NCBI GenBank assembly: GCA_016189965.1
Contig: JACPRL010000008.1
Location: forward strand, 1-14,065
Reading direction: 5' to 3'
DNA length: 14,065 nt
Source: Acidobacteriota bacterium
GTDB lineage: Bacteria; Acidobacteriota; Terriglobia; Acidiferrales; 2-02-FULL-67-57
Shown: positions 1 through 7,396 of the stretch, in pieces
How the letters are laid out: each line of letters begins with the position of its first letter
Position numbering within the stretch: the stretch's first letter is position 1
The notes under the pieces: model-generated
Seen by the model: only the letters and a program-made list of their open reading frames with translations
Told to the model about the DNA's origin: nothing
Database searches by the model: none
Position numbers and translations under genes: made by a program

Positions 1-432
1 ACCAAGGTGGTGAAGGGCGGCAAGAACCTGAGCTTTTCCGCGCTGGTGGTGGTGGGCGACGGCCAGGGTATTGTCGGCTATGGGCTGGGCAAGGCGCGGG
101 AAGTGCCGATGGCCATCCGCAAGGGCATCGAGCTGGCCAAGAAGAGCCTGCTGAAGATGAACCTGAAGCCGCCCACGATTCCCCACCACGTCATGGGCCG
201 GTACGCGGCGAGCAGGGTGTTGCTGAAGCCGGCGCCGGAAGGCACGGGGGTGATTGCCGGCGGGCCGGTGCGACCGGTGATGGAAGCGGTGGGGGTGGCT
301 GACGTGCTGACGAAAGCCATCGGCAACACCAACCCGCACAACGTGGTCAAGGCCACGCTCGACGCCCTGTTGCAATTGAAGGACCGGGCGGCGGTGGCGC
401 AGTTGCGCGGCAAGGAGCCGCAGGAGCTCTGA
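1..432 (+). CDS. rpsE: 30S ribosomal protein S5, 5'-truncated by window edge
   Basis: S5 is a small-subunit protein near the mRNA entry and decoding region, important for translational accuracy. The window opens inside the gene. Frame 1 reads TKVVKGGKNLSFSALVVVGD, which matches the S5 N-terminal RNA-binding domain (VKGGR.FSF.ALVVVGD). It continues through GYGLGKAREVP and the C-terminal domain with GTGVIAGGPVRPVMEAVGV and GNTNPHNVVKAT. It ends in TGA at 430-432. About 20-30 N-terminal residues lie outside the window, so the ATG/GTG codons visible near the left edge are internal. The stop is 4 nt before rpmD, the usual spc-operon order. The family assignment is certain; only the start is missing. 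Confidence 0.97.
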   Translation, partial: TKVVKGGKNLSFSALVVVGDGQGIVGYGLGKAREVPMAIRKGIELAKKSLLKMNLKPPTIPHHVMGRYAASRVLLKPAPEGTGVIAGGPVRPVMEAVGVADVLTKAIGNTNPHNVVKATLDALLQLKDRAAVAQLRGKEPQEL

Positions 433-436
433 GGGG

Positions 437-634
437 ATGGCGCGGCGGAAGAGTTCAAGCAAGCTGAAGGTGAAGTGGGTGCGGAGCTGGATCGGCTGCA
501 CGGAAAAGCAGAAGGCGGTAGTGCGGGGGCTGGGCTTGCGGCGGCTGAACGAGGTGGTGGAGCGCGAAGACACGCCGGCGGTGCGGGGAATGGTGAAGAA
601 GATACCGCACCTGGTGGCGATTGTAGAGGAGTAG
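437..634 (+). CDS. rpmD: 50S ribosomal protein L30
   Basis: L30 is a small protein of the large ribosomal subunit. The 65-residue product has the family pattern: a basic start (MARRKSSSKLKVKWVRSWIG), then the helix and loop with GLGLRRLNEVVEREDTPAVR, and the ending GMVKKIPHLVAIVEE. L30 proteins are usually about 58-62 residues, so this is full length with slightly longer ends. The ATG follows a GAGGGG ribosome-binding site at 431-436. Only 4 nt separate it from rpsE upstream and 4 nt from rplO downstream, which implies translational coupling in the spc operon. Confidence 0.96.
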   Translation: MARRKSSSKLKVKWVRSWIGCTEKQKAVVRGLGLRRLNEVVEREDTPAVRGMVKKIPHLVAIVEE

Positions 635-638
635 GGGG

Positions 639-1121
639 ATGGTCGAGTTGAGCAATCTCGGGCCGCCGCGCGGTGCGGTGAAGAACCCGCAGCGCGTGGG
701 CCGGGGTATCGGCGCGCGCAAGTCGAAGACGGCGGGCAAGGGCAGCAAGGGGCAGCTCTCGCGCACCGGCAATCGGCGCCGGCCGGGCTTTGAGGGCGGG
801 CAGATGCCGCTCCACCGGCGGCTGCCCAAGCACGGCTTCACCAACATTTTCCGGCAGGAGTACGCCATCGTGAACGTAGCGGCGCTCAATGTCTTTGCGG
901 CCGGCGACGAGGTGACCCCGGAGCGGCTGCGGGAGCGCGGCCTGGTGCGGCGGCGCTCGGCGGGCGTGAAGATTCTGGGCGAGGGCGAGCTGGGGGTGAA
1001 GCTGCAGGTGGCCGCGCACGCCTTCAGCGCCTCGGCCCGCGAGAAAATTGAGAAGGCGGGTGGCACGGTGGAGGTGATTCCCCGCCGGCCGCCGGCCCCG
1101 CAAGCCGAGTCCCGCGCCTAA
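639..1121 (+). CDS. rplO: 50S ribosomal protein L15
   Basis: L15 is a late-assembly protein of the 50S subunit that binds 23S rRNA through a long basic N-terminal extension. The 160-residue product shows that extension (NLGPPRGAVKNPQRVGRGIG, then GKGSKGQ and RRRPGFEGGQMPLHRRLPK), followed by the globular domain with YAIVNVAALN and the glycine-rich EKIEKAGGTVEVI. The last dozen residues are Pro/Ala-rich and variable in the family. It sits between rpmD and secY, with a 6-nt gap to secY, the canonical order. The ATG follows GTAGGGG. Confidence 0.97.
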   Translation: MVELSNLGPPRGAVKNPQRVGRGIGARKSKTAGKGSKGQLSRTGNRRRPGFEGGQMPLHRRLPKHGFTNIFRQEYAIVNVAALNVFAAGDEVTPERLRERGLVRRRSAGVKILGEGELGVKLQVAAHAFSASAREKIEKAGGTVEVIPRRPPAPQAESRA

Positions 1122-1127
1122 ACGCCG

Positions 1128-2534
1128 ATGAAGTTCCTCCGCGCCATCCGCAACATCTTCGAGATACCCGACCTGCGCAAGCGCGTGCTGTTCACGTTGG
1201 GGCTGCTGGCGGTGTTTCGTTTGGGCGCCCACATCCCCACGCCGGGCATCAACCCCGATGCGCTCGAAGAGCTCTTCCGGCAGTACGCCGGTACGTGGCT
1301 GGGGTTGATCGACATCTTTTCGGGCGGCAACTTCCGGCGGCTCTCCATCTTCGCCCTGGGCATCATGCCCTACATCACCGCGTCCATCATCCTGCAGTTG
1401 ATGACGGTGGTCTGGCCCTACCTGGAGCGGCTGCAGAAGGAAGGGGAGTTGGGCCGGCGCAAGATTACGCAGTACACCCGTTACCTGACGGTGTTCCTGG
1501 CCGCCTTCCAGTCGCTGATGATCGGGGTGACGCTGATGAGCCAGCCGGGCGACGTCCAGCTGGTGACGAACCCGGGCGCAGGCTTCCTGTTGATGACGGT
1601 GTTGACCCTCACCACCGGCACCATCTTCATCATGTGGCTGGGCGAGCAGATCAGCGACCGGGGGATCGGCAATGGGATGTCGCTGCTGATTTTCGCCGGC
1701 ATCGTCGTCGGCCTGCCGCGCGCCCTCGCGGAGGTCTACGAGACGCGCTACAAGACGGGCGAGTGGCAGTTGCTGCACCTGCTGCTGCTCGGGCTGATGA
1801 TGCTGGTCGTAGTGGGTGTCATCATCTACGTGGAGAGCGCACAGCGGCGCATCCCGGTGCAGTACGCCAAGCGCGTGGTGGGCCGGCGGATGATGGGCGG
1901 GGCGATGACCTACCTGCCCGTCCGGGTGAACACGGGCGGGGTCATCCCGGTGATTTTCGCCAGCTCGGTTCTGACCTTCCCGCAGACCCTGGGCGCGGCC
2001 ATCCCGCGCGACTCGTTCATCTACCCCTACATGCGTCAGGTCTCGGAAGCGCTGTTCTGGGGCGAGCCGCTCTACACCGCCCTTTATGTGGTCGGCATCC
2101 TTTTCTTCTGCTACTTCTACGTCTCTATCATCTTCAACCCCGACGAAGTGGCCGACAACATGCGCAAGTGGGGCGGCTTCGTCCCCGGCATCCGTCCCGG
2201 GCGTCACACCTCGGAGTATATCAACGGGATTCTGACGCGGCTGACCTTTGTGGGAGGGGTGTATCTGGCGCTGGTGTCGATTATCCCGGAATGGATGATC
2301 GCGGGCATCCGGCTCCACCACCTGCCGGCCTGGCTGGGCGGGCAGTTCATTGACGCCCACTTCCCGCGCTGGCTGCTGGAAGGTCTGGGGGTGAACTTCT
2401 ACTTCGGCGGCACCTCTCTGCTGATTGTAGTGGGCGTGGCGATGGATACGGTGAAGCAGATTGAGGCCCAGTTGACCATGCGCCACTACGAAGGCTTCAC
2501 CACCCGCGGCCGCATCCGCGGGCGCCGGGTGTAG
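1128..2534 (+). CDS. secY: Protein translocase subunit SecY
   Basis: SecY is the ten-helix channel of the SecYEG translocon in the inner membrane. It exports unfolded proteins driven by SecA and inserts membrane proteins from the ribosome. The 468-residue product begins with the amphipathic MKFLRAIRNIF segment. It carries the plug region (DIFSGGNFRRLSIFALGIMP), GIGNGMSLLIF, the cytoplasmic RRIPVQYAKRVVGR loop, NTGGVIPVIFASS and FYFGGTSLLIVVGVAMDT. Compared with E. coli SecY, roughly 20-25 extra residues (about 388-412, IRLHHLPAWLGG to PRWLLEGLG) precede the last helix, after the PEWMI segment. The last residues are very basic. The gene lies between rplO and adk, with a 4-nt gap to adk. No strong Shine-Dalgarno is seen, so translation is probably coupled to rplO. 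Confidence 0.97.
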   Translation: MKFLRAIRNIFEIPDLRKRVLFTLGLLAVFRLGAHIPTPGINPDALEELFRQYAGTWLGLIDIFSGGNFRRLSIFALGIMPYITASIILQLMTVVWPYLERLQKEGELGRRKITQYTRYLTVFLAAFQSLMIGVTLMSQPGDVQLVTNPGAGFLLMTVLTLTTGTIFIMWLGEQISDRGIGNGMSLLIFAGIVVGLPRALAEVYETRYKTGEWQLLHLLLLGLMMLVVVGVIIYVESAQRRIPVQYAKRVVGRRMMGGAMTYLPVRVNTGGVIPVIFASSVLTFPQTLGAAIPRDSFIYPYMRQVSEALFWGEPLYTALYVVGILFFCYFYVSIIFNPDEVADNMRKWGGFVPGIRPGRHTSEYINGILTRLTFVGGVYLALVSIIPEWMIAGIRLHHLPAWLGGQFIDAHFPRWLLEGLGVNFYFGGTSLLIVVGVAMDTVKQIEAQLTMRHYEGFTTRGRIRGRRV

Positions 2535-2538
2535 GCCG

Positions 2539-3237
2539 ATGGAGAGCCGCGACAAACTCGCCCGGCCGCTTATCTTCCTCGGCCCGCCGGGTGCGGGCAA
2601 GGGCACGCAGGCGCGCGTGGTCGCCGAACGGCTGGGCATTCCGCAGGTTTCCACCGGCGACATGTTTCGCGACCATGTCCAGCGCGGCACCGAGCTGGGG
2701 CGGGGGGCGAAGGCGGTGATGGAACGGGGCGAACTGGTGAGCGACGAGACGGTGGTGGCCATGGTGGCCGACCGCATCGGCCAGCCTGACTGCGCGCACG
2801 GCTTCATCCTCGACGGCTTCCCGCGCACCGCGACGCAGGCCGAGCGCCTGGAGGCGCTGCTGCGGGAGCGCGGCTGGGAGGGGGCGCTTGCGGTGAACTT
2901 CGCCGTAAGTTACAATGAATTGATTCGGCGGCTCACCGGACGCCGCACCTGCAGTGTCTGCGGGGAGATCTACAACATCCACTTCCGTCCTCCGAAGGTG
3001 GCGGGCCGGTGTGACCGCGAGGGCGGCGAGCTGGTCCAGCGGGCCGATGATCGCGAAGAGGTCGTCCGGCAACGGCTGGAGGAGTACGAGCGCAAGACGC
3101 GGCCGCTGGTGGATTTTTACCGCCAGCGCGGGGCGCTGGTCGAGCTGGAGGCCAACGGTCAGCCCGAGGAGTTGACCTCGCGGCTGCTCGCTGTCGCTCT
3201 GCTCGCTCTCGGTCTGCTCGATGGAAGAGTGTCATGA
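2539..3237 (+). CDS. adk: Adenylate kinase, zinc-type LID
   Basis: Adenylate kinase interconverts ATP + AMP and 2 ADP in the cytoplasm. The 232-residue product has the P-loop GPPGAGKGT (15-23), the AMP-binding segment with STGDMFR and GELVSDE, GFILDGFPRT (88-97), and a long LID. The LID carries C138-x2-C141 and C158, as in zinc-binding adenylate kinases. At the fourth ligand position, where Cys or Asp is usual, it has Glu161 (CDREGGEL). QRADD then supplies the conserved Arg/Asp pair. The C-terminal 18 residues include a three-unit 15-bp repeat encoding LLAVA/LLALG/LLDGR. The stop overlaps the map start in ATGA. The N-terminal MESRDKLARP is an extension of about 10 residues before the first beta strand. 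Confidence 0.96.
   Translation: MESRDKLARPLIFLGPPGAGKGTQARVVAERLGIPQVSTGDMFRDHVQRGTELGRGAKAVMERGELVSDETVVAMVADRIGQPDCAHGFILDGFPRTATQAERLEALLRERGWEGALAVNFAVSYNELIRRLTGRRTCSVCGEIYNIHFRPPKVAGRCDREGGELVQRADDREEVVRQRLEEYERKTRPLVDFYRQRGALVELEANGQPEELTSRLLAVALLALGLLDGRVS
3184..3228 (+). repeat. Three 15-bp tandem units at the 3' end of adk
   Basis: Units 3184-3198 (CTGCTCGCTGTCGCT), 3199-3213 (CTGCTCGCTCTCGGT) and 3214-3228 (CTGCTCGATGGAAGA) share CTGCTCG and keep the reading frame. They encode LLAVA, LLALG and LLDGR at the end of adenylate kinase. The first two differ at two positions, while the third has diverged after the first seven bases. It could be a small slippage expansion or chance in a leucine-rich helix. 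Confidence 0.5.
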
Positions 3238-3986
3238 TTGTGTGCAAGTCGGCCGCGGAGCTGGAAAAGATGCGGGCGGCGGGGCGCGCGCTGGCGCGTG
3301 TGTTGGAGGCGGTGGCCACGAAAGTGGCCCCGGGCGTCACCACGCTCGAGTTGGAAGCGGTGGCGGAGAAGGAGATCGCCGCCGCGGGCGCCCAACCGGC
3401 CTTCAAGGGCTACCGCGGCTACCCCTGCGTGCTGTGCACGTCGGTGAACGAGGAGATTATTCACGGCATCCCCTCGGAGCGGAAGCTCCAGCGGGGCGAC
3501 CTGGTTTCGATTGACGTGGGCGTAAAGCTGGACGGTTTTTATGCTGACGGAGCCACCACGGTGGCGCTGCAGCCGGTGGAGCCGGAGACGGCGCGCCTGG
3601 TGGCGGTGACCCGAGAGGCGCTGGCGCTCGGCGTGGCGCAAGCGCGCGCCGGCGGCTACCTGGCCGACATTTCGGCGGCCATTCAGCAGCACGTGGAAGC
3701 GGCTGGCTTCAACGTGGTGCGCGAGTTCGTCGGGCATGGCATCGGCACGGCGCTGCACGAGGAGCCCACCGTGCCCAACTACGTCGCGCCCGGCAAAGGC
3801 CGCGGGCCGCGGCTGGCGGCGGGGATGGTGCTGGCGATCGAGCCCATGGTCACCACCGGCTCGCCGGAAGTGAAAATCCGGCCCGACCGGTGGACGGCGG
3901 TGACGGCCGACGGCGGCATCGCCGCCCACTTCGAGCACACGGTGGCGGTGACGGAGAACGGCCCCTGGATTCTGACGCAACCCTAG
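3234..3986 (+). CDS. map: Methionine aminopeptidase, type I
   Basis: This metalloenzyme removes the initiator methionine from nascent proteins. The 250-residue product is a full-length type I enzyme without an N-terminal extension. All expected catalytic residues are visible: H77 (IIHGIP), the metal ligands D94 (SIDVGV), D105 (FYADGA), H168 (VGHGIG), E203 (AIEPM) and E234 (HFEHT), plus H175. The order and spacing match the E. coli enzyme. The ATG overlaps the adk TGA (ATGA), indicating translational coupling, and GGAAGAG just upstream can serve as a ribosome-binding site. infA follows after 18 nt. Confidence 0.97.
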   Translation: MIVCKSAAELEKMRAAGRALARVLEAVATKVAPGVTTLELEAVAEKEIAAAGAQPAFKGYRGYPCVLCTSVNEEIIHGIPSERKLQRGDLVSIDVGVKLDGFYADGATTVALQPVEPETARLVAVTREALALGVAQARAGGYLADISAAIQQHVEAAGFNVVREFVGHGIGTALHEEPTVPNYVAPGKGRGPRLAAGMVLAIEPMVTTGSPEVKIRPDRWTAVTADGGIAAHFEHTVAVTENGPWILTQP

Positions 3987-4004
3987 ACGAGGTTCACGGA
4001 GGTT

Positions 4005-4223
4005 ATGCCGAAAGAAGACGCGATTGAGGTGGACGGGACGGTGCTGGAGACGCTGCCCAACGCCATGTTTCGCGTCGAGCTGGAAAACAAACACCAGGTG
4101 CTGGCCCACATCTCGGGCCGGATGCGGTAGCATTTCATCCGCATCCTGCCGGGTGACCGCGTGCGGCTGGAGCTGTCGCCGTATGACCTGACGCGAGGGC
4201 GCATCACCTATCGGTTCCGGTAG
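4005..4223 (+). pseudogene. infA: Translation initiation factor IF-1 frame interrupted by an in-frame TAG at codon 42
   Basis: IF-1 binds the A site of the 30S subunit during initiation and is normally essential. The frame from ATG 4005 begins MPKEDAIEVDGTVLETLPN, continues to HISGRMR, then meets TAG at 4128-4130. Reading through, it resumes HFIRILPGDRVRLELSPYDL and ends GRITYRFR plus TAG at 4221-4223. That makes 72 codons, exactly the usual IF-1 length. The stop replaces the lysine of the MRK(N/H)(F/Y)IRIL motif and could arise from one base change (AAG to TAG). There is no frameshift, and both halves match the family closely, so the lesion is recent or a sequence error. The GGAGG at 3998-4002 lies only 2 nt before the ATG, which is short. 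Position between map and rpmJ is canonical. Explanations are a base-call error, loss tolerated by another infA copy, or amber suppression. Confidence 0.85.
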
Positions 4224-4235
4224 AGGCAACGGAGA

Positions 4236-4349
4236 ATGAAAGTTCGGGCATCGGTGAAAAAGATTTGCGACAAGTGCAAGATCATCCGCCGCCGCGGTGT
4301 GGTGCGGGTGATCTGCCCCAATCCCAAGCACAAGCAGCGCCAGGGGTAA
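4236..4349 (+). CDS. rpmJ: 50S ribosomal protein L36
   Basis: L36 is the smallest protein of the large subunit. The 37-residue product starts MKVRASVKKICDKCKIIRRR and ends CPNPKHKQRQG. It carries the zinc-ribbon ligands C11, C14, C27 and H32, so it is the zinc-binding (C+) form. Length matches the family (37-38). The ATG at 4236 follows GGAGA closely. It lies 12 nt after the infA frame and 12 nt before rpsM, and belongs to the same transcript. Confidence 0.96.
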   Translation: MKVRASVKKICDKCKIIRRRGVVRVICPNPKHKQRQG

Positions 4350-4361
4350 GGAGGGAACGCG

Positions 4362-4751
4362 ATGGCACGCATTGCCGGTGTGGATCTGCCGCCGCAGAAG
4401 AACATCTGGATCGGGCTGACGCGCATCTACGGGATCGGGCAGTCGCGCTCGCAGCGGATTCTTTCCGCGGTGGCCGTCGACCCTTTCAAGAAGGTGAAGG
4501 ATTTGACCGAGGACGAGGTGACGCGCATCCGGCAGAAGATCGAAGAGGAGGGGAACGTCGAGGGCGATCTGCGCAAGGAGATCGCCATGAACATCAAGCG
4601 GCTGATTGAAATCGGCTGCTACCGCGGCCTGCGCCACCGCCGCAGCCTGCCCGTGCGTGGCCAGCGCACGCACACCAACGCCCGCACGCGGAAGGGCCCG
4701 CGGCGGCATACGGTGGCGCTGAAGAAGAAAGTGGTCGGGAAGAAAGGATAG
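4362..4751 (+). CDS. rpsM: 30S ribosomal protein S13
   Basis: S13 sits in the head of the 30S subunit and contacts the P-site tRNA and the 50S subunit. The 129-residue product opens MARIAGVDLPPQKNIWIGLT, continues with the helix-two-turn-helix IYGIGQSRSQRIL, and holds the GCYRGLRHRRSLPVRGQRT and NARTRKGPRR signatures. It ends in a basic VALKKKVVGKKG tail that reaches the P site in known structures. It starts after a strong AGGAGGG at 4349-4355. rpsK follows after 12 nt. Confidence 0.97.
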   Translation: MARIAGVDLPPQKNIWIGLTRIYGIGQSRSQRILSAVAVDPFKKVKDLTEDEVTRIRQKIEEEGNVEGDLRKEIAMNIKRLIEIGCYRGLRHRRSLPVRGQRTHTNARTRKGPRRHTVALKKKVVGKKG

Positions 4752-4763
4752 AGGAGGCCAAGA

Positions 4764-5207
4764 GTGGCGAAGGAACCCGCACCGGCAAAGGCGACCGGCG
4801 CCGAGGCGCCGGCGAAGCCCGCCCGGCGCAAGGAGTTTCGCAAGAAGCGCGAGAAGAAGCACGTGCCCGTGGGTGTCGTTTACATCCAGGCGACGTTCAA
4901 CAACACCATCGTCACCGTCACCGACCCCGACGGGAAGGTGGTGGCGTGGGCCAGCGCCGGCTCGATTGGCTTCAAGGGCTCCCGCAAGGGCACCCCGTTT
5001 GCCGCCGGCCAGGCGGCGGGCGCGGCGGCGGCGGCGGCGCGCGAGCAGGGGATGCGGACAGTCGAGGTGCGGGTGAAGGGCCCGGGGTCGGGGCGCGAGT
5101 CGGCGATTCGCTCCGTGGCGGCGGCCGGGCTCCATGTCACGAACATTAGAGATGTGACGCCGATTCCCCACAACGGCTGCCGGCCCCCCAAGCGCCGGCG
5201 CGTCTAG
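4764..5207 (+). CDS. rpsK: 30S ribosomal protein S11
   Basis: S11 is a platform protein of the 30S subunit near the mRNA exit. The 147-residue product has the core VYIQATFNNTIVTVTDPDG, GSIGFKGSRKGTPFAAGQA, VRVKGPGSGRESAIR, and the C-terminal DVTPIPHNGCRPPKRRRV. The start is GTG at 4764, preceded by GAGGAGG at 4751-4757, which decides the start. The N-terminus is about 18 residues longer than E. coli S11. It is Ala/Pro/Lys-rich (EPAPAKATGAEAPAKPARR) and followed by a Lys/Arg cluster, presumably a disordered RNA-binding extension. Confidence 0.96.
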   Translation: MAKEPAPAKATGAEAPAKPARRKEFRKKREKKHVPVGVVYIQATFNNTIVTVTDPDGKVVAWASAGSIGFKGSRKGTPFAAGQAAGAAAAAAREQGMRTVEVRVKGPGSGRESAIRSVAAAGLHVTNIRDVTPIPHNGCRPPKRRRV

Positions 5208-5224
5208 CGGGACGAGATTCTTCG

Positions 5225-5236
5225 AGGAGGTAGGAG
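5225..5236 (+). promoter_or_regulatory. Ribosome-binding site fixing the TTG start of rpsD
   Basis: AGGAGGTAGGAG precedes the TTG at 5243. No ATG or GTG start retains the first zinc Cys pair of S4, so the TTG is required. The same 11 bases (AGGAGGTAGGA) recur at 5877-5887 in front of rpoA. Confidence 0.7.
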
Positions 5237-5242
5237 AACAAC

Positions 5243-5875
5243 TTGGCTCGATACCGAGAAGCGGTTTGCCGGCTCTGCCGGCGCGAAGGGATGAAGCTCT
5301 ACCTGAAAGGGGAGCGGTGTTTCACGGAGAAGTGCGCCATCGAGAAGCGCAACGTGCCGCCGGGCTCGCACGGGCGCGAGCGCCGGCGCAAGATGGGCAG
5401 CTTCGGCGAGCAGTTGCGGATGAAGCAGCGCGCCCGGCGCGTCTACGGCGTGCTGGAGAGCCAGTTCCGCAACATCTTCGAGAAGGCGGAGCGGATGCCG
5501 GGCAAGACGGGCGAGAACCTGCTGGTGCTGCTTGAGCGGCGGCTGGACACCGTGGTGCAGCGGGCGGGGCTGGCCACCTCGCGGGCCCATGCGCGGCAAC
5601 TGGTCCTGCACGGCCACGTGCGGGTCAACGGCCGCAAGGTGAACATCCCGTCCTACCTGGTGAACGTGGGCGACGAGGTCACGCTCAAGGACGCGATGAA
5701 ACAGAACGCAGTGGTGCTGCAGGCGCGCGAGCTGGCCAACCGGCAGACCATCCCCAGTTGGCTCGAGGTTGACCGGGAGGCGTTGCGGGCGCGGCTGACG
5801 GCGCTGCCCAAGCGCGAGGAGCTCGCCACGCCGCCCATCGGCGAGCAGCTCATCGTCGAACTCTATTCGAGATAA
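5243..5875 (+). CDS. rpsD: 30S ribosomal protein S4, zinc-binding form
   Basis: S4 is a primary 16S rRNA-binding protein that nucleates 30S assembly. In E. coli it also represses its own operon; whether it does so here cannot be seen. The 210-residue product begins MARYREAVCRLCRREGMKLY. It has C9-x2-C12 and C26-x4-C31, the N-terminal zinc motif of C+ type S4. NVPPGSHGRERR and the S4 RNA-binding domain follow at about 98-160 (RRLDTVVQRAGLATSRAHAR, then VNGRKVNIPS). The start codon is TTG at 5243, supported by AGGAGGTAGGAG upstream. It lies 35 nt after rpsK, the largest gap in the cluster, and 18 nt before rpoA. Confidence 0.96.
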   Translation: MARYREAVCRLCRREGMKLYLKGERCFTEKCAIEKRNVPPGSHGRERRRKMGSFGEQLRMKQRARRVYGVLESQFRNIFEKAERMPGKTGENLLVLLERRLDTVVQRAGLATSRAHARQLVLHGHVRVNGRKVNIPSYLVNVGDEVTLKDAMKQNAVVLQARELANRQTIPSWLEVDREALRARLTALPKREELATPPIGEQLIVELYSR

Positions 5876-5893
5876 CAGGAGGTAGGAAGGTCT

Positions 5894-6931
5894 ATGCTCT
5901 GGAAAGGATTTCAGAAGCCCAAGCGGTTGGCCTGCGAAGTCGAAACGCTCACCGACCGCTACGGGAAGTTTTCCGCCCAGCCGTTCGAGCGCGGCTTTGG
6001 CACCACCATCGGCAACGCGCTGCGCCGCGTGTTGCTGAGCTCGATTGAAGGGGCGGCTATCACCGCGGTCAAGATCGAGGGCGTGCTGCACGAGTTCCAG
6101 TCCATTCCCGGCGTGGTCGAGGACGCCACCGACATCATCCTGAACCTCAAACAGGCACCGCTGCGGCTGCACAACCCCGAGGCGGTGAAGACCCTGACCC
6201 TGTTTGCCGACAAGCCGGGCGAGGTCACCTCGGCCATGATCGAAACCGACGCCGATGTGGAATTGCTCGACAAGAGCGTCTACCTGGCCACGCTGGGCAA
6301 CGGCGGCAAGCTTTCCATCGAGATGCGGGTGAAGAACGGGCGCGGCTACGTGGGCGCCGACCGCAACTTCGACGACGACCTGCCCATCGGCTACATCCCC
6401 ATCGATTCGGTGCACTCGCCGGTGCGCAAAGTGAACTACACCGTGGAAGCAGCGCGCCTGGGCCAGATGACCGACTACGACAAGCTGGCCCTGGAAGTGT
6501 GGACGAACGGCGCCATCAAGCCGGCCGATTCCATCGGGCTCGCCGCCAAGCTCCTCAAGGACCACATGAACATCTTCATCGCCTTCGAGGAGGAAGTGCC
6601 GGTGGCGGAAGTGGCCGGCGAGCGGGCCTTCGACGCGCGTCAGGAGTATCTGGGCCGCTCGGTCGACGAGCTCGAGCTGTCCGTCCGCGCTTACAACTGC
6701 CTGAAGAACGCCAACATCCGCACCATCGGCGACTTGGTGGTGCGCACCGAGCAGGAGATGCTGCGCACCAAGAACTTCGGCCGCAAGTCGTTGAACGAAA
6801 TCAAAGAACTGCTGGCGCGAATGAACCTGCAACTGGGGATGAAACTCGACGAGCACGGGCGCATCCTCTGGCCGCCCCTCGAAGCGGCGCCGACCACTGA
6901 GGGTGAACCGACGCCCGCTCCCTCGCTCTGA
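5894..6931 (+). CDS. rpoA: DNA-directed RNA polymerase subunit alpha
   Basis: The alpha subunit dimerises to seed RNA polymerase assembly, and its C-terminal domain contacts UP elements and activators. The 345-residue product has the N-terminal domain with ERGFGTTIGNALRRVLLSSI and a linker near 235-250. The C-terminal domain (about 255-325) carries SVRAYNCLKNANIRTIGDLV and FGRKSLNEIKELL. The DNA-contacting arginine falls at residue 265, as in E. coli. A short Pro/Thr-rich tail (EGEPTPAPSL) ends it. AGGAGGTAGGAAGG at 5877-5890 is the ribosome-binding site. Confidence 0.98.
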   Translation: MLWKGFQKPKRLACEVETLTDRYGKFSAQPFERGFGTTIGNALRRVLLSSIEGAAITAVKIEGVLHEFQSIPGVVEDATDIILNLKQAPLRLHNPEAVKTLTLFADKPGEVTSAMIETDADVELLDKSVYLATLGNGGKLSIEMRVKNGRGYVGADRNFDDDLPIGYIPIDSVHSPVRKVNYTVEAARLGQMTDYDKLALEVWTNGAIKPADSIGLAAKLLKDHMNIFIAFEEEVPVAEVAGERAFDARQEYLGRSVDELELSVRAYNCLKNANIRTIGDLVVRTEQEMLRTKNFGRKSLNEIKELLARMNLQLGMKLDEHGRILWPPLEAAPTTEGEPTPAPSL

Positions 6932-6943
6932 GCGGACTCGACA

Positions 6944-7390
6944 ATGCGCCACCGCCACGGCTACCACAAGCTGGGACGCAGCCCTGCCCATCGCCGGCAG
7001 ACGCTGCGCAACTTGGTTACGAATCTCCTCGAGCGCGAGCGCATCACCACCACCGTGACTCGCGCTAAGGCGGCGCGGCCGCTCGCCGAGCGCATGATCA
7101 CGCTCGGCAAGCGCGACACGCTGCACACGCGGCGCCAGGCCGCGGCCTTCCTGTTGAGCCCGGCGGTGGTGAAGAAGCTGTTCGCCACGCTCGGCCCGCG
7201 CTTTGCCGCGCGTCCGGGCGGTTACACGCGCATCGTGCGCACGGGCTGGCGGCGCGGGGATGGCGGGGAAGAGGCCGTGCTGGAGCTCCTCGGCTCGGAG
7301 CTGAAGCCGAAGGTCAAGAAGGAAAAAAAGGCCAAGAAAGCCGAACCGGAACCCGCCGGCGAGACCGCCGCGCCGGAGTCCGAGAAGTAG
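6944..7390 (+). CDS. rplQ: 50S ribosomal protein L17
   Basis: L17 is a 50S protein near the polypeptide exit tunnel. The 148-residue product opens MRHRHGYHKLGRSPAHRRQT with the conserved LVTNLLERERITTT and later GYTRIVRTGWRRGD. The domain ends near residue 118. A Lys/Glu/Ala/Pro tail of about 30 residues follows (KVKKEKKAKKAEPEPAGE), making it longer than the roughly 118-127 residue norm. It is the last gene of the cluster, 12 nt after rpoA, with no strong ribosome-binding site. The gene after it is on the other strand, so the transcript should end here. Confidence 0.96.
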   Translation: MRHRHGYHKLGRSPAHRRQTLRNLVTNLLERERITTTVTRAKAARPLAERMITLGKRDTLHTRRQAAAFLLSPAVVKKLFATLGPRFAARPGGYTRIVRTGWRRGDGGEEAVLELLGSELKPKVKKEKKAKKAEPEPAGETAAPESEK

Positions 7391-7396
7391 TCCTAG

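Noticed and set aside
78..2828. 916-codon open frame on the - strand opposite rpsE to adk
   Set aside because: It runs antisense to five recognisable essential genes. It reads as His/Gln/Arg/Pro-rich low-complexity protein, typical of the shadow of GC-rich codon use.
4005..4223. Reassignment of TAG as a sense codon to explain infA
   Set aside because: TAG properly ends rpmD, secY, map, rpsM, rpsK, rplQ and infA itself at family-typical lengths.
3159..5171. 670-codon - strand open frame opposite map to rpsK
   Set aside because: Antisense shadow with no family resemblance; the + strand is fully occupied by known genes.
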